Below, piece by piece: positions 47,861 to 60,084 of a DNA stretch of 64,000 nt. Position 1 is the first letter of the stretch, and every line of letters starts with the position of its first letter. This DNA is from Chalara sp. BL73 (lineage: Eukaryota > Ascomycota > Leotiomycetes > Helotiales). The notes beneath the pieces are model-generated. The model ran no database searches, was not told the origin of the DNA, and was given only the letters and a program-made list of their open reading frames with translations. The position numbers were made by a program, and so were the translations under genes. The stretch is taken from assembly GCA_918026815.1 (NCBI GenBank), contig CAKJVC010000182.1:806001-870000 (forward strand). The letters run 5' to 3'.

Positions 47861-49931
47861 ATGGCGTCGTCCAGAGCAATCATGAGGCTCTCTACGCCTT
47901 CAATTGGCCTCACGCGCCGGTCCTTTGCGACCTCATCCCGGTCCTTCCTCATAAAAACCCGGCCAAGCTCACGAATACTTACGGATCGGAGCAAGCTTCA
48001 ACAACACTTCCATCGCACATATGCAGACATTGCGCCTGCGAAGAAGCCTCGCAGATTCCGCTTCTTCAGAAATCTTTGGCGCGTCACATATATCACGGCA
48101 ATTGCAGGAACTGCTTATCTAGCCTATGGTGTTTGGGAACTGCGTCATCCAGAGGACCAATTCACCCCAGACCCGACCAAGAAGAACCTCGTCATTCTAG
48201 GTAATATTCTTTTTCGATTAGACTCAAGCTTCATCTATATATGCGCGAGAACCCAGGATCTACTGAAAACCGAGGGTTTGTACAGAGTTATCGTAGAAGA
48301 TGGTGCAGGATAATTCTTACCCATTACACTCCAAACTCATTTACAGCACTCTGAAATCAGTAGCCTTAGCTCCAGCTATCCCACGCAAGTAGCTTTGATC
48401 ACTTTGAATTCCTACTAACCGATTATTCTTCAGGATCCGGATGGGGTGCAGTATCGCTTCTCAAAAAGCTCGATACCGAAAATTACAACGTCATTGTCAT
48501 CTCTCCCAGAAACTATTTCCTCTTCACACCCCTTTTACCATCATGTACAACTGGAACAGTCGAGCATCGGTCGATTATGGAGCCTATACGGAGTATAATC
48601 AGACACAAGAAAGCTGCCGTGAAGTTCTACGAAGCGGAAGCGACCAAGATTGATCCAGATAAAAAGGTCGTCTTAATCGATGATAACTCTGATATAAAGG
48701 GCGCAACCAACAAGACAGAAGTTCCATATGACATGTTGGTTGTCAGTGTGGGTGCTGAAAATGCGACATTCGGAATCCCAGGCGTCAGAGAGCACTCTTG
48801 CTTCTTGAAGGAAATTGGTGATGCCCAACAGATCCGCAAGAGGATTATGGATTGTGTAGAGACAGCCACATTCAAGGATCAATCACCAGAAGAGGTAGAG
48901 CGTCTCTTGCACATGGTGGTTGTTGGTGGCGGCCCTACAGGTGTTGAGTTCGCGTAAGAAGAGATTCAAGCCAAACCTCAATACAACCCCGGCAGTTGAT
49001 AAGCACCCACTAACACATATTTAGTGGTGAATTGCAAGACTTCATTGATCAAGATATCAAGAAATGGGTACCAGAGATTAGTGACAAATTCAAGGTAACG
49101 CTGATCGAAGCTCTACCTAACGTTCTTCCTATGTTTTCCAAACAACTTATCGACTATACCGAATCGACTTTCAAAGAAGAGAAGATCAGAATTATGACCA
49201 AAACTGCAGTAAAGAAAGTCACAGATACAACTGTGGAGGCAGAAGCCACTTCCCCAGACGGAAAGAAAGAGACGAAGATAATGCCCTACGGACTCCTAGT
49301 TTGGGCTACTGGCAACCAAATCCGACCCATTATCAAAGACCTTATCAATAAAATCCCGGCTCAAAAGGATTCAAGGAGGGGTTTAGCTGTAAATGAGTAT
49401 TTGGTCGTTCAAGGTACCAGGGACATCTGGGCAACTGGTGACTGCGCAGTTGCAGGCTATGCACCAACAGCTCAGGTCGCCTCACAAGAAGGTGCTTTCC
49501 TAGCCCGTCTCTTTAACACCATGGCCAAGAGCGAAGCCATTGAATCGCAAATTTACGAACTTAGCACAAACTTGAATCTAAAGCCCGGAAACGCAGCAGA
49601 AATCGCTAACGAGATTGAGGCGCATGAGAAGCAATTACGAAGAATCAAGGACATCAAGCCATTCCACTACACTCATCAAGGCTCCATGGCATACATTGGA
49701 AGCGAGAGAGCGGTTGCTGATGTGAGCTGGTTGAACGGCAACTTTGCCACTGGTGGTGGACTAACATATCTCTTCTGGAGAAGTGCTTACTTGAGCATGT
49801 GCTTCAGCAGTAAGTCACCTGGCATCTCCCGGAATTACGTCCACTGACAACTCCTAGCTCGTAACCGTGTTCTGGTTGTGATTGACTGGCTGAAGTCTAA
49901 GGCATTTGGACGAGATGTTTCTAGAGAGTAG
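47861..49931 (+). CDS. Alternative (type II) NADH dehydrogenase, mitochondrial
   Basis: Exons 47861-48200, 48434-48953, 49025-49809 and 49858-49931 give 572 residues. Type II NADH:ubiquinone oxidoreductases are single-subunit flavoproteins of the mitochondrial inner membrane that do not pump protons. The N-terminus is rich in Arg/Ser (SRAIMRLS, LTRRSFATSSRSF), a targeting sequence, followed by a hydrophobic segment (VTYITAIAGTAYLAYGV). This resembles the external-facing (Nde) enzymes. The FAD-binding GSGWGA lies at about residues 114-119, completed by splicing a 233-nt intron. The NADH-binding GGGPTG lies at 278-283. NYFLFTPLLPS and WATGDCA are family hallmarks. The C-terminus VIDWLKSKAFGRDVSRE matches the membrane-anchoring end of the family. 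I see no EF-hand insert. Confidence 0.93.
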
Positions 49932-50632
49932 AGGATGATAAAAAAAAATTGGGACTTGGTGGTTCAGGGAGTTCCAAGAAGGTGCCTGGGATGTATACAA
50001 ACGGCTTTCTCTTTTTAATCAACGGAAGTGGTATAGACTGGTTGGACAATTGTACGTTACACATGCCTTGCGCAGAAGAATGAGAGATGAGTTCTTAATC
50101 AAAGAGGAAGGATTTGTTGTTCTACCGGGAAGCTATATCTGCTGACCTTGTTCGGCAATCGGGTAAGACAATAACCGCGTTAACTTCAACAAGCCCACAG
50201 AATTCTTAAGGATCTCGTTATCATTAAGAGAGACGGGGCCTACGATATGCACCATGATCTGCTCCTATACACAGCACGGACATTGTGCACAACTAGCTCA
50301 TTCAAATCCCTGCAAGGCAGGTTTTGCAGACACGATTAAGCAAAGAAAGAACAAAATCATAACTGTGACGTATCACAACATTCTATTCCACCTGTTGACA
50401 TAGACACATATACCTTAGAGTTCCATTCTTGTGTCGAACTACATTGACGGGAACCTACACTATGCCGCTTTATCTTTCGCATTGAATCTAGAACAACTGG
50501 AACCGGACGCAAGAGTCAAGGCACGCGAACGCTAGTTCTTGGGCTCGGCTAATGCATAGTATTAAATGGCTACGCCAATCGGCGTTATGGTTGGCTTCAT
50601 TTACCTAACATACAGAAGCAAGAAGTCAGCCT
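49932..50632. other. Intergenic, no supported gene
   Basis: 3' flank of the dehydrogenase gene. Nothing else recognised. Confidence 0.5.
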
Positions 50633-51892
50633 ATGAAGGGTGTACAATCAACCTTCGATGTACTCAAGACTCACTCCACCATTAAGCAGGACCAACTCGC
50701 CAACTTGGGGCAGATTATATCGAAGCTAGAACAGACTGCAGGAAGGAGAGGAGGTGGTATCAACGAAAGGGTAGCCGCTGTGTTGGCGCAAACAGTTCTC
50801 AGACGAGGAAACCCCAGTGAGCAAGAAATGTCCGTCAAAACAGATATGTATTCGAACTCGGTGCGTCCATGTCTGTGCCTAATCCTTACCATCCTAAGCT
50901 CTGTGTTCTCCCATTATCGAGGTTTCCAAGGCACAAATACTGTTCTTTGCTTCCCATTTTATTTATTGTGCTTCAAGCCGTTTCTTTGGCCGTTAAATCT
51001 CGAGCAGTTTTCTCGTACCTATCCCGTCGGCCCATTCAGGCTGCCATACCGACCGCACAAGAAGCTCCAACAAGCTTTGAAATCCCGAAATCCCGGCGCC
51101 CCATAGGCATGAGCGATTGGTTTTCCCTGAGTTCCTCTTGGTGCCTCGCGATATGCTCTGATGCAAGGATATCTCGTATGACTTTGCCGATGCGGGCTTT
51201 TTTAATCTAGAAAGAGTTCTGCTGGCGCTCCATGCCTCCAAAAGTAGAACTTCAAGACGTCCTCTATGTCGTAGATATCACCTTTCTATATCAAAGCGAT
51301 ATCCGTCAGCTCACCTTGCGCTCCTTGAGGTTTGGATTTAGCGTGTTTCCTTCTGCTGCTTGAGATGGTATTCCGAAGCCGTGGACCTGAGATAAGACCA
51401 AGTGTTGTACAGGAGGAGAATTAGCGTCGATCCCACAGGCTCAATGAGGAACGTGACAAGTTGCAGCGTATTCAACTATGCCCTTCACCGATTGTGTATG
51501 AGGTTGGAATGGTTATCGTCAAGCTTGACTATCTCATCTTCTTAATATATCTATCCGCCTTTACCTTCGGCATTTGTGCAATGGGCCTCGCAGTGTTTCA
51601 GAGAATGCTCTATCGCAGCCTGGGTATCCCGCCAGATTACTATCCCGCCGCTACGCTTCTTGGGCAGCTTTTGTGGTTTCCCTATCTGGTCCTCTGTATA
51701 ATATGCCTTGCATGGATAGAGAAAGACAGGCCGCCGATATCTGGATTCATGGAGAATTCGGTGGGCTATCTGGTGACTTGCTGGTTAGTAGCATCGTTCT
51801 CATTCGTGGGACCGTATATGTGGTATTTGGAGTGTACAAAGCCTCGATTCTCTCGAGCTCTCCTTCCATCCTTAGTTTGGTATTCTCCGTAA
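50633..51892 (+). pseudogene. Probable remnant of an accessory gene (coiled-coil start, hydrophobic end)
   Basis: The segment 50633-50860 encodes a believable helical stretch (STFDVLKTHSTIKQDQLAN, LGQIISKLEQTAG, INERVAAVLAQTVL). After that the frame turns into sequence without protein character. A second frame at 51461-51892 is hydrophobic with three or four possible membrane segments (YLIFLIYLSAFTFGICAMG, LLWFPYLVLCIICLAW, YLVTCWLVASFSFVG). I could not join the two with consensus introns, and the intervening 350 bp carries stops in all frames. It may be one decayed gene or two unrelated pieces. Fungal NLR/ankyrin-type proteins often have coiled-coil starts like the first piece, but the match is too weak to name. 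Confidence 0.35.
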
Positions 51893-51906
51893 TAGAACAT
51901 TTCTAA

Positions 51907-53389
51907 TAGTCGACATGTCGACGCCAGAATTGGATTCGTGACAATAAGGAACCGAGAAAAAAGAATTGACCAGACACACCCAAATTTTTTTTAAAAAAAA
52001 TTGAGCCGCAAGAGACAATAGACAAAAACAACACCCGAACCTGCTGTTAGATAGTGGCAGCTTCGAAAGAAAGCTAAAGAAAAATCGACTGGATTACTAA
52101 AACAATTTTGTTAAATTCATAAAGTAGGCTAGTTCTGACGAAGATAAAGCATTCTTGAAAATATGAAAACCTAATAGTTGCGCTTTTCAACTTGATTTTG
52201 CTTGATTAGTTAGCCTCGCCATTGTTATACATCCATTTCCTTTTGTATCTTTAGTATTGAACAAGATACTAGTCGCCAGCGCTCACATCTACTAAGATCA
52301 AGCAAGCCTCGAGTTTTTCATGTTGCCAAACCCGTTCCCAGTTCGAAGACAAGGAATCCGCTATTTTCGGCTCAACATGTAGCCCCTATTCTCTAATTTT
52401 AAACCAGGCATCGCGCATCGAAAGAAATAATATACTCAGCAACGAACATTTGCCAAGCCGAGGAATATCTAGTCATAAAATGTGTGCTAAAACACTGCAG
52501 TGGATAGTTGCAACATCTCCTACAACCCTGAATGCTACCCTGCCTCCACTCGAAAATTTGGTGATCGCCAGTCTTCACATCTTTGAACGTAGACTAGAAA
52601 AGATGAAAAGAGGCAGTGAAACATGATGATTTGTTGGAAACCAAAGCGTTATCACTGTTTGCCATCAGCCACAACCATAAAAGCACCGAGAAGTTAGTCC
52701 AGATCCTCAAGTAGGTTATATACTCACAAATCATCGAGATCAGGTTCCTTTATTCTGAGTTTTTGCCTTTCATCTTGAAAAGCGCTCACGCAAGACTTTA
52801 GTTTCACCACAAGTTCTCTCCAACTAATTAACGTGAAGTTACTGAGAACCTGTGGTGTGTTCATTATGATAAGACATATTACTTGTGGAGTGTACTTGCG
52901 AGGTGAAGGGAGGCACTACTGAGTGTGGAAAGCGGGCGAATTTGAATCTCTTACCACCTTTCGGATAGCAACAATAATGATGGGTTATGGCGACGGTCAT
53001 GGGGATTGATGAGTGGCAGCTGAAATAATTGTATCAAGCTCCGTAGAGAGGCTGTTTCTCGCCTTCTCGTATATTCACTGGCTGAGCTATTCCTTAGATA
53101 TTTTAAACATACGCTTTTACCGCACGTTTCATAAATCTAATAAACCCAAGGTACACGAGCAGCAGCTTCAAGACAAGGCTCATAGTAGGATAGAATGTCA
53201 CTATTTACAGATAAATTTCAATGGTGGGAACGATTCTTGCATCTTCTATTCTAATGAAGATCTTTTCCCGTCATCTTCCCTTTGAAAGTTTAAGATGAAT
53301 TGCTCCCAGTCGAAGTAGTCAACCAAGCACCGGAGCTCTTTCTCCTCTCTTGACTTCGGAGGAAAGCCAAATATATCATAATGATAGTG
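51907..53389. other. AT-rich intergenic stretch
   Basis: Many homopolymer A/T runs (for example at 51990-52005). No supported gene. Confidence 0.5.
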
Positions 53390-54119
53390 CTACAGCTGGT
53401 GCCGTTGAGAGTCACGATCATTCAGACGCATTTCAAGACCAGTTGGGGCTTCATAGATCTCGATACGCATCCTAATATCACCATTGATGAAGATGTCAGT
53501 AATTTCTGATAACGGAGGGCATTCGGTGTCTTTAACCCGGTGTGCTTCATACTCCTTTATCACCTTGTCATACTTGCTCAGTTGTTCTTTTGCCGACTCC
53601 GCCACTATTGCTGCGAAATCTAATGCTGGTTCAAGCTGGAACATAGCTCGGATGATGGCTTGTGCTGTCCAGTCGGTACAGTCCCCAATACCTTGGGAAT
53701 TTGAAAGTACAATCGCAGCCGATTTAGTTTCTGGAAATAGGTACATTGAGTTCAAGTATCCGACATCCGTGGTAGAATAGCAGGCGTGGACGTGAGTCAC
53801 GGGCCAAAATGTGTTTCTTTTGTGAACCATTTATGGAAAGTCAGCCTAGCTGCATCGAGGGCATCATGTGTCGGGCCCACCCAAATCCATAGGTGTTCTC
53901 ATTCACCGTGTCAGTAGTGACAGAGAACGCATGAGCAAGTATGGTCCTGATATTCTTCAAAGGGCTTGGTGAGTCTTCCGATGGGTTTCCTTCTACTACG
54001 AAGTCGGTTCCGTTTCCTCTGGAATCATTACATATATGAGTCCCCCAATCCCAATGATCAACGGAATTAATTGCCCAGTACTCTGGAGAGAATCGACTCC
54101 AGTTACCTGATTCCATCAA
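53390..54119 (-). pseudogene. Serine beta-lactamase/transpeptidase-like hydrolase, C-terminal part, disrupted
   Basis: Two minus-strand frames carry consecutive pieces of a fungal beta-lactamase-like serine hydrolase. The upstream one ends with TYGFGWARHMMPSMQLG-type sequence (NTYGFGWARHMMP) and then a TGA stop at about 53840. The expected continuation (LSING) follows directly. A few codons later the frame shifts into the second piece (TTDVGYLNSMYLFPETKSA, AIVLSNSQGIGDCTDW, IIRAMFQLEPALDF), which is the typical C-terminal region of these proteins. The stop plus frameshift cannot be removed by a consensus intron that I can see. The catalytic SxxK part is not found, though degenerate frames continue to about 54700. 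This family hydrolyses peptides or esters in fungi, and antibiotic resistance should not be assumed. Confidence 0.6.
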
Positions 54120-55386
54120 ATAGGCAACTCTATAATTGCTCTAAACAGACCAAGCGCCAGGACTTGTCCCAGCAGCTCAGTCCTCCAGTCGAGCCGTAGT
54201 ACGGGAGTCTCTGTGGGGTTTAGAGAGGCTGACGTGGAGTGTCCAAGGAGCCATGATTCTCTCTCTGACTAATTGATGATCAGCTTCCATATCTGAATAA
54301 TCGTAATGCCTCCCACTAAAAGTAACACATAGTGATAGCAACTCGGCTAAAGACGGTGAACTATCCGTGCAAATGAACTTTCGAAAAGAAGAATACTTAT
54401 GATCCGCATGGCGCAGGCGGCTAGAAGTTAGTATGAGATACGTAACGTGGCTGAATGGGATTTGGCTGCTTACCAATGATTTGATACTAATGTACTAAAA
54501 CTACACTCCACATATTGTAAACCCTAGTATCAAGGCTGTAGAAACAAGGTCAGAGAAACGGTTCGTTGCTCTAGATTGTGAACATGATACGAGAGCATGG
54601 ATTTGAGCGCCCAAACCACCACCTAGCCCGAGAAATATGACAATGAAGGATTCTATATCACAAAGTGGACTGTTATCGGAAGAGGTAGCCGTTTTCCACA
54701 TTAGTGTGTCCAGTATCGAGATCTGAAATACACTAATTCCCGCGATCAGTGAAGTTCATTTCTTCGGTCAGCAGTCTCCAGGCATAGGGAAAATGGCGTA
54801 GCTTACCACACGGCTGTTTACTCTGTGGTGATAAGCAATTATAATCCCTCCCTACTGAAGATACATACTAACACGTAGATCGACCCCATAGATGCTGTCA
54901 TCTCCCGCGATACTGCATTGAATAGGAACACTGGCTATGTTGAAAGACATCTGCACAACTAAAGTTGCTTGAATAAGAGTATTGTGCCCTGATTGAAGTT
55001 GTCATGTATACCGAACAGACTCCAGGGAGAATGAGCTATTCTTAATTACATCCACTCGAAGGCCTGGTTTTTGAAGGCATTGGCTGGAAAAACAGCTGAT
55101 GAAGGAGGTTGAAGAGCGTTGTACTTTGCGTCTATTGGTAAGGGTACACCCAATAACTTCCCAAAAAGGGTTTCAGCACTGATCTCACTGTGCATCATGA
55201 TAGATTGCTCCACCTCAAAAGATGAGCAACTGAAGGCAAGATTCTTCGCCTCGATAGCATAGCCACAGTCGGCATCACACCCCCAACTTGATTTCAGAAG
55301 TGAGCCAGCTCTCAGAGGACGCGAATTTAGCTATGAGCAGATACTCAACGTTAACGCTATGGCAAAAGTTGGCAGAGGACTATTAA
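54120..55386. other. Degenerate sequence between two pseudogenes
   Basis: Short minus-strand frames at 54177-54476 and 54501-54701 could be further remains of the beta-lactamase-like gene, but no active-site motif is visible. No intact gene. Confidence 0.4.
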
Positions 55387-56640
55387 CAGCATCTAACTAA
55401 GGACGAATTGGAAGCAATATCAAAGTTCCGGCAGCTAGATTCACTGATGACCCAAATCAAATCAAGCAGCCCCACTACGTATCAAGCGTCTTGCCCTGAA
55501 AACATTCAAAGTGGACTGAATAAATATACCCAGTTCCTCACTGTTTTCGCATTACCCATTCCGGAGATCGCGAATCTTCTCTGGCATTGAGTTGATCAGA
55601 AAGGTATGCCTTGATCAGAACAGCTCGAAAGACCCTTGTCTCACCTGCGAAATAGAAATCTACCATAGCCAAGGAGGCTGAGTACACGATTGCCGGTATG
55701 TTGGAGGAGCTGCGTACTCTTGCCCCAAAGCTGCGTACATATGAGAAGATATTTTAAAATATGGAGGGGGTTGAATTCGCAATGACCTCACTTTACTGAA
55801 GCATACTGGAGTTCTTTGTCGAGGCAAATGCCTACTTCAAGCGGTGCTCGTCTTGTAGGTTGCCAAGTGGTTCTTCATCTTTTGTTGAACGCTGAGATTA
55901 AGCTAGGGACGAGTAAGATTGGTACTCGCCCGGAACCAATTCGCATGCATCAGGCTCTGGAGGACATGAAGAAATTCAAGGCTTTGGTGGAAAGTGAAGC
56001 GTGGACAGTAAATGTTGACTTGCACTACAAATGGCATGAAGAGATTCACAAAATCTTTTCAAACGTCAAGATACAACCGAAGAAATCAATACCATGTCAC
56101 ATAATCCCATATCCAACCAATTCAAGATTTGTGGGCCGAAAAGATACCCTCGAACTGCTCAAAACGAATCTAGCAATCTCCAAGGACAGCCACTCGCCCT
56201 TTGCACTGCATGGCATGTGAGGTGTCGGAAAGGCCTAGGTTGCTCTGAAGTATATTTATGACAATCTAGATTAATTCCCAATGATCTTTAGATAAATGCC
56301 GACTCGAGAGCCAGGCGCACTCAATCTTTCATGGAAGCTGCAAAGCGCATCAATAGAGGCAGAGGACTCGTTCAATGACGCAGAAGCTGGTGCACAAACC
56401 TTGGCGGCCTGGCTCAGCGAGTGCAAGGAAGAATGGCTCATCGTTTTCGACAACGCAGATGACCTCAACCTCTTGAAACCACTTTGGCCACTAGATAGCC
56501 ACGGCGCAATCATACTATCCAGTCGGGATCCATCAGCTGGACAAGTTGCAAAGAAGGGAACACTCGTGAAACCTTTACAGCCTGAGGAAGGAGTGAGCTT
56601 ACTCCTGTTCCCAAGAAATGGAAATTAAAACAAAGCCACT
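55387..56640 (+). pseudogene. STAND/NB-ARC (NLR-like) protein, broken by several stop codons
   Basis: From 55668 one frame reads MLEELRTLAPKLRTYEKIF, then TAA at 55755-55757, then MTSLY, TGA at 55797-55799, then SILEFFVEANAYFKR. This resembles the helical region N-terminal to the ATPase in fungal NLR-like proteins. A second frame runs from 55816 through 56628 with no indel. It holds NSRFVGRKDTLELLKTNL, the start of an NTPase, then a P-loop broken as GM-stop-GVGKA-stop, with two more TAA codons by about 56296. Then comes EEWLIVFDNADDLNLLKPLW (Walker B region), HGAIILSSRDPSAGQVA (sensor-type motif) and the PLQPEEG that follows. The Walker A Thr is replaced by Ala. At least four in-frame stops in the ATPase plus two upstream show a dead gene. 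Intact homologues mediate fungal heterokaryon incompatibility or innate responses. Confidence 0.75.
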
Positions 56641-57632
56641 ATCAATATAACAGAACTTCCGGTATCATCATCCAATCAATATGATCGACCAAATATTGAA
56701 AAAGCCCTAGTCCACAACAAAAGACTGAAGCAGCTTCAGCTACAATGGGCTCTCGAAACCGCGTACACCCATATGCCATGCAAAGATACCATCTCCTGGC
56801 GGAGGGTTCAACCCCAAATTCAACTAACAAACCGCCGCTCAACAAGAATAACATCAAATACCTCTCCTAAACATATACATCCTCGCGAACATCTAAAAGT
56901 CCGTAGCCCTAAGCAAGCATGTCTTCTTCCCTTGTTCCTCTTCCTTGGAGACTAGCTTCTCACCACACGCTTCGCAAGAGCCTTGCCATCCAGGTAGAGC
57001 GGATCCTCTCTCCTTGACGGAATCGAACCGCGAGGCCGACGGCGCTGCCTTGGTGTATTTGCGGCATTGCACAGCTATGGATATCGGGGGTTGTGATGAA
57101 AATTAGGAAAGCGGAGATAGCACAGGTATATGTTGTGATCATGTGACATGATGATGATTTGGCTTCAGCTTGGGAGCCAGAGGAAGTTGGTATCAGAGCA
57201 AGTGGATATGCAAGCAAAACGTAAGCAAGCTGCATTTCTATGAGAAGAGGATGGTGATTTGGAGCATACTTGAACAGTTATATAAGATTAGACTCGCTCG
57301 AGAACACGGGAACAAGCTTTATATACTATGCGTGACCATAGCAATCTACTTGATTATCCACTAATGGTATATGTACTACTGTACCATAACAGTGATATTC
57401 TCTCCTCACATAAAACATGCGCAGGATTTCTGTTTCTCCCAAGCGCCCCAGCCTGTACGCCAGCCCCAGCATGCAATTAATGCAGGTGCTCCCATCCTAT
57501 AACCCAACGAGCAAGACACTCAATGTCTTTTCCAGCCCTATTTCTCCGGTATTCTGTACCCAGGTTTGCAACATAAGACATTATCCATTTCACTACCCTA
57601 ACTTTTCCTTCCTACCTGCGACCTTGTTATTG
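56641..57632. other. Intergenic, possible decayed 3' end of the NLR-like gene
   Basis: Sequence at 56640-56860 could be the ruined repeat region of the upstream pseudogene. No repeats can be read from it. The remainder is without features. Confidence 0.4.
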
Positions 57633-58406
57633 TCACCGTTCGAGGAACATGCCAGCCCCTACAGCGACCAGGATCGCGAATGCTAAACCGCTAGTGATGT
57701 GATTCCCAGCGTTGGCGTTAATGTCAAACGGACTACCGCCTCCCGTATCTAAACCTGAGCTAGACTTTTGAGATGCGGCATTTGTGTTGGAGCTCGAAGT
57801 AGTGGCGGATGCTGGGCTGCGTTCCTGAGTCGGAGTAGCGTTCCCGAGACCGACAGCTGGTTGCACTGTTGTCGATGTGATGAGTGTTGATGTGAGCGAA
57901 GGAGTGGGCTCCGGTGTAGGCTCTGCCGATGGCTCCAATCCATCATCTGCCCCAGTTTCAACGGCCGATGAGCTAGTTGTCCTCGTATTTAGGGTGGTAG
58001 ACGCTGATTGCGCTGTAGGTGTAGTTCTCTGTGATGTAGTAATTTGTAGCCCAGGGCTCGTCGCTGGCAGCGTCACCGTAGTCCTCACTGTTGATGTTGG
58101 CAGTAGATCCGGGCATAAAGCTGGTATGATTCCTCCACTTTGTATTATGCCGAGTAACGACCTCGAGCTCACCACGACGCCAGCGCAAGCTTGAGCGACG
58201 CTTGTTTGTACTGTTAGCAATGATGCCACACAGCCACTTGAGCATCCAGGATTCTCGAAGTCGGCCTTTTTACAATTTGGGATCTCTTGTGCATATGTGA
58301 GCAGGCAATTCAATGGTACCACTGTCGTACCGACACTCTGGAAGTTCTGCAGCGAAAAGGCATTGACAAGAGGTATCGCCCCCAGTAGTAGTGTTTCCCG
58401 GCGCAT
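57633..58406 (-). CDS. Secreted, GPI-anchored cysteine-containing surface protein
   Basis: This is a single-exon 257-residue protein starting at ATG 58406. The start was chosen because it gives a signal peptide (MRRETLLLGAIPLVNAFS). Longer in-frame starts would bury it. Residues about 20-105 form a small domain with six cysteines (LNCLLTY, PNCKKADF, PGCSSGCVA, AQACAGV, ALCPD). A Ser/Thr/Pro-rich linker (residues about 110-235) follows, probably O-glycosylated. The end is ANAGNHITSGLAFAILVAVGAGMFLER, with a small-residue cleavage site and hydrophobic tail expected of a GPI anchor. It would sit on the plasma membrane or wall. I cannot name the family. The Cys pattern differs from the eight-Cys CFEM arrangement. 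Confidence 0.75.
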   Translation of the reverse strand: MRRETLLLGAIPLVNAFSLQNFQSVGTTVVPLNCLLTYAQEIPNCKKADFENPGCSSGCVASLLTVQTSVAQACAGVVVSSRSLLGIIQSGGIIPALCPDLLPTSTVRTTVTLPATSPGLQITTSQRTTPTAQSASTTLNTRTTSSSAVETGADDGLEPSAEPTPEPTPSLTSTLITSTTVQPAVGLGNATPTQERSPASATTSSSNTNAASQKSSSGLDTGGGSPFDINANAGNHITSGLAFAILVAVGAGMFLER

Positions 58407-60084
58407 GTTGATAATGTTCTCTGCAAGAGTTGCAAGCAGAGAGATGGACTTTGGTATGTGTATCGATCTCTTTGAGATGTTCACGGTGGAGAATGTAGTA
58501 CAGAATGATATGACGCTCGATTGTGAGAGTGGTGTGGTCACTGATCGGTGTCGCAAGTCGTGAGACTCGGTGTGTCAAAACGCCGCACGTTTGAGATGAC
58601 CCGATTAGGCTTTTATCCAGCAGAACTCCATGCGTTTGCGACCCGACTTGGAGTTACAGAGAGCCGAGCACTGGTATAGGTTGGTGGTACCGTGGAACGT
58701 GTCGTTGTTGCCCTTTTCTGGTGCTGTGACGATTGCTCTCTGATGCAAATCGTTTGGGTAATGCGGTACAACTGCCGTTCAATATGCGATCCGGTTTGTC
58801 GATTTGAAGCCCCGAGAACGATTGAACGTAAAAAGCTTCCTGAAGACTGTTGGTAGAAAGTGAAGTGGCGTGAAGGAGACTGAAAAAGCACGAGATTGAT
58901 TGACGTGAAGAAGACGAATTCCCCGCAAGAAGGAACGAAGGAATGAGTGCTGAAAGCTTAACCCGAGACGGCACAAGACAGGATCGTCAACGATCGTAAG
59001 AGGCAGCGCAAGAAAGAGAAGGAGAGTTGAAACTTTCCAAGGAAGGGGTTCACAATCAGACGGCAGACCTGCAACCTACATATGATATTGATCGTTCAAC
59101 TGCTCGCCTCAGAGGCGTTCGCGAGCACATCCTGAAGGCACGAACCCAGCCATGTCCATGGTAGACATGAACTGTGAACCGACAAAAGCCAATCAGCGCA
59201 TAAAGTTGAGATAGGGTGTGTGGTATTATGGTTCTTCAGCGAGGAGGTTGAAACGAGGTTTGTATCAGAGGAATGAAGCGTTACAAGATTAGTGGAACAT
59301 GATTGGGTGGTTGGCGGCGGCCAGGCATTCTTGAGACCCTACCCTTCTGTCCTAGAAAGGCTTGGGGGAGTGGCGGTGGCGGTTCATGTGGCTGGGGTTC
59401 TCGGCAACTTGTTTTTCCAGCTCCGGTTTACCTCTTGTGTTCAATCCTAGCATTTTAGTAGCCATTGACACCCCAATCTTTTGCTTTTTTTTCCTGATTG
59501 GTCTATCTTGATTACTAACCTTACATCATTGTCCCGGACTCGACAGCCTCGAGTCGATCCTCAGCCTTGCCGAATACACACTTCCAGAATACCCTAATAA
59601 TCAACAATACTAACCTCACGAAGCTCCATCCATTGCGCAAAGCTGTCTTTCCGCACCATCTATCTCGCATAATTCAATCTTTAAAATTTCACCAAACACA
59701 TCTTCTGCCACCACTTCTTCAACGCTATTCATCTTATTTACTGTTACCAATTCGCGACTTACCCTCGCCCATCTATACACAATCTCGAGGAAAGAGCCTA
59801 CCATCTAAAGTTCATAAGTCAATTCTGTACGTGCATTGACCTAACGCCTCTCGGAATACCATCATGCGACCAAACAGCCACTAACATGTGTCCCAAAGAC
59901 TCGGACTCAACGGCGGCAGGCACCGGGCCACAAGCAGAAACGGAGGGGCTGCTAAGCTGAGGCACCCATAACGGGTCAAAAGTTCAAAGAAGGAGGGAAA
60001 TTTCCAAGAGCGCAAGGCGCCAGAGCCTACAGATATAGCGAGAGAAGAGGAGGTCCAGACACAGACCCGTGTAGCACAGCAACC
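58407..60084. other. Divergent intergenic region
   Basis: Promoters of the GPI-protein gene (minus) and the e(y)2-like gene (plus). Minus-strand frames at 58613-58976 are Ser-rich and overlap one another, and none has a domain. A CTCGACAGCCTCGAGTCGA near-palindrome lies at about 59539-59557. Confidence 0.5.

Noticed and set aside
53390..54119. Antibiotic-resistance beta-lactamase
   Set aside because: The sequence matches the broad fungal serine-hydrolase family, is disrupted, and gives no reason to infer drug resistance.
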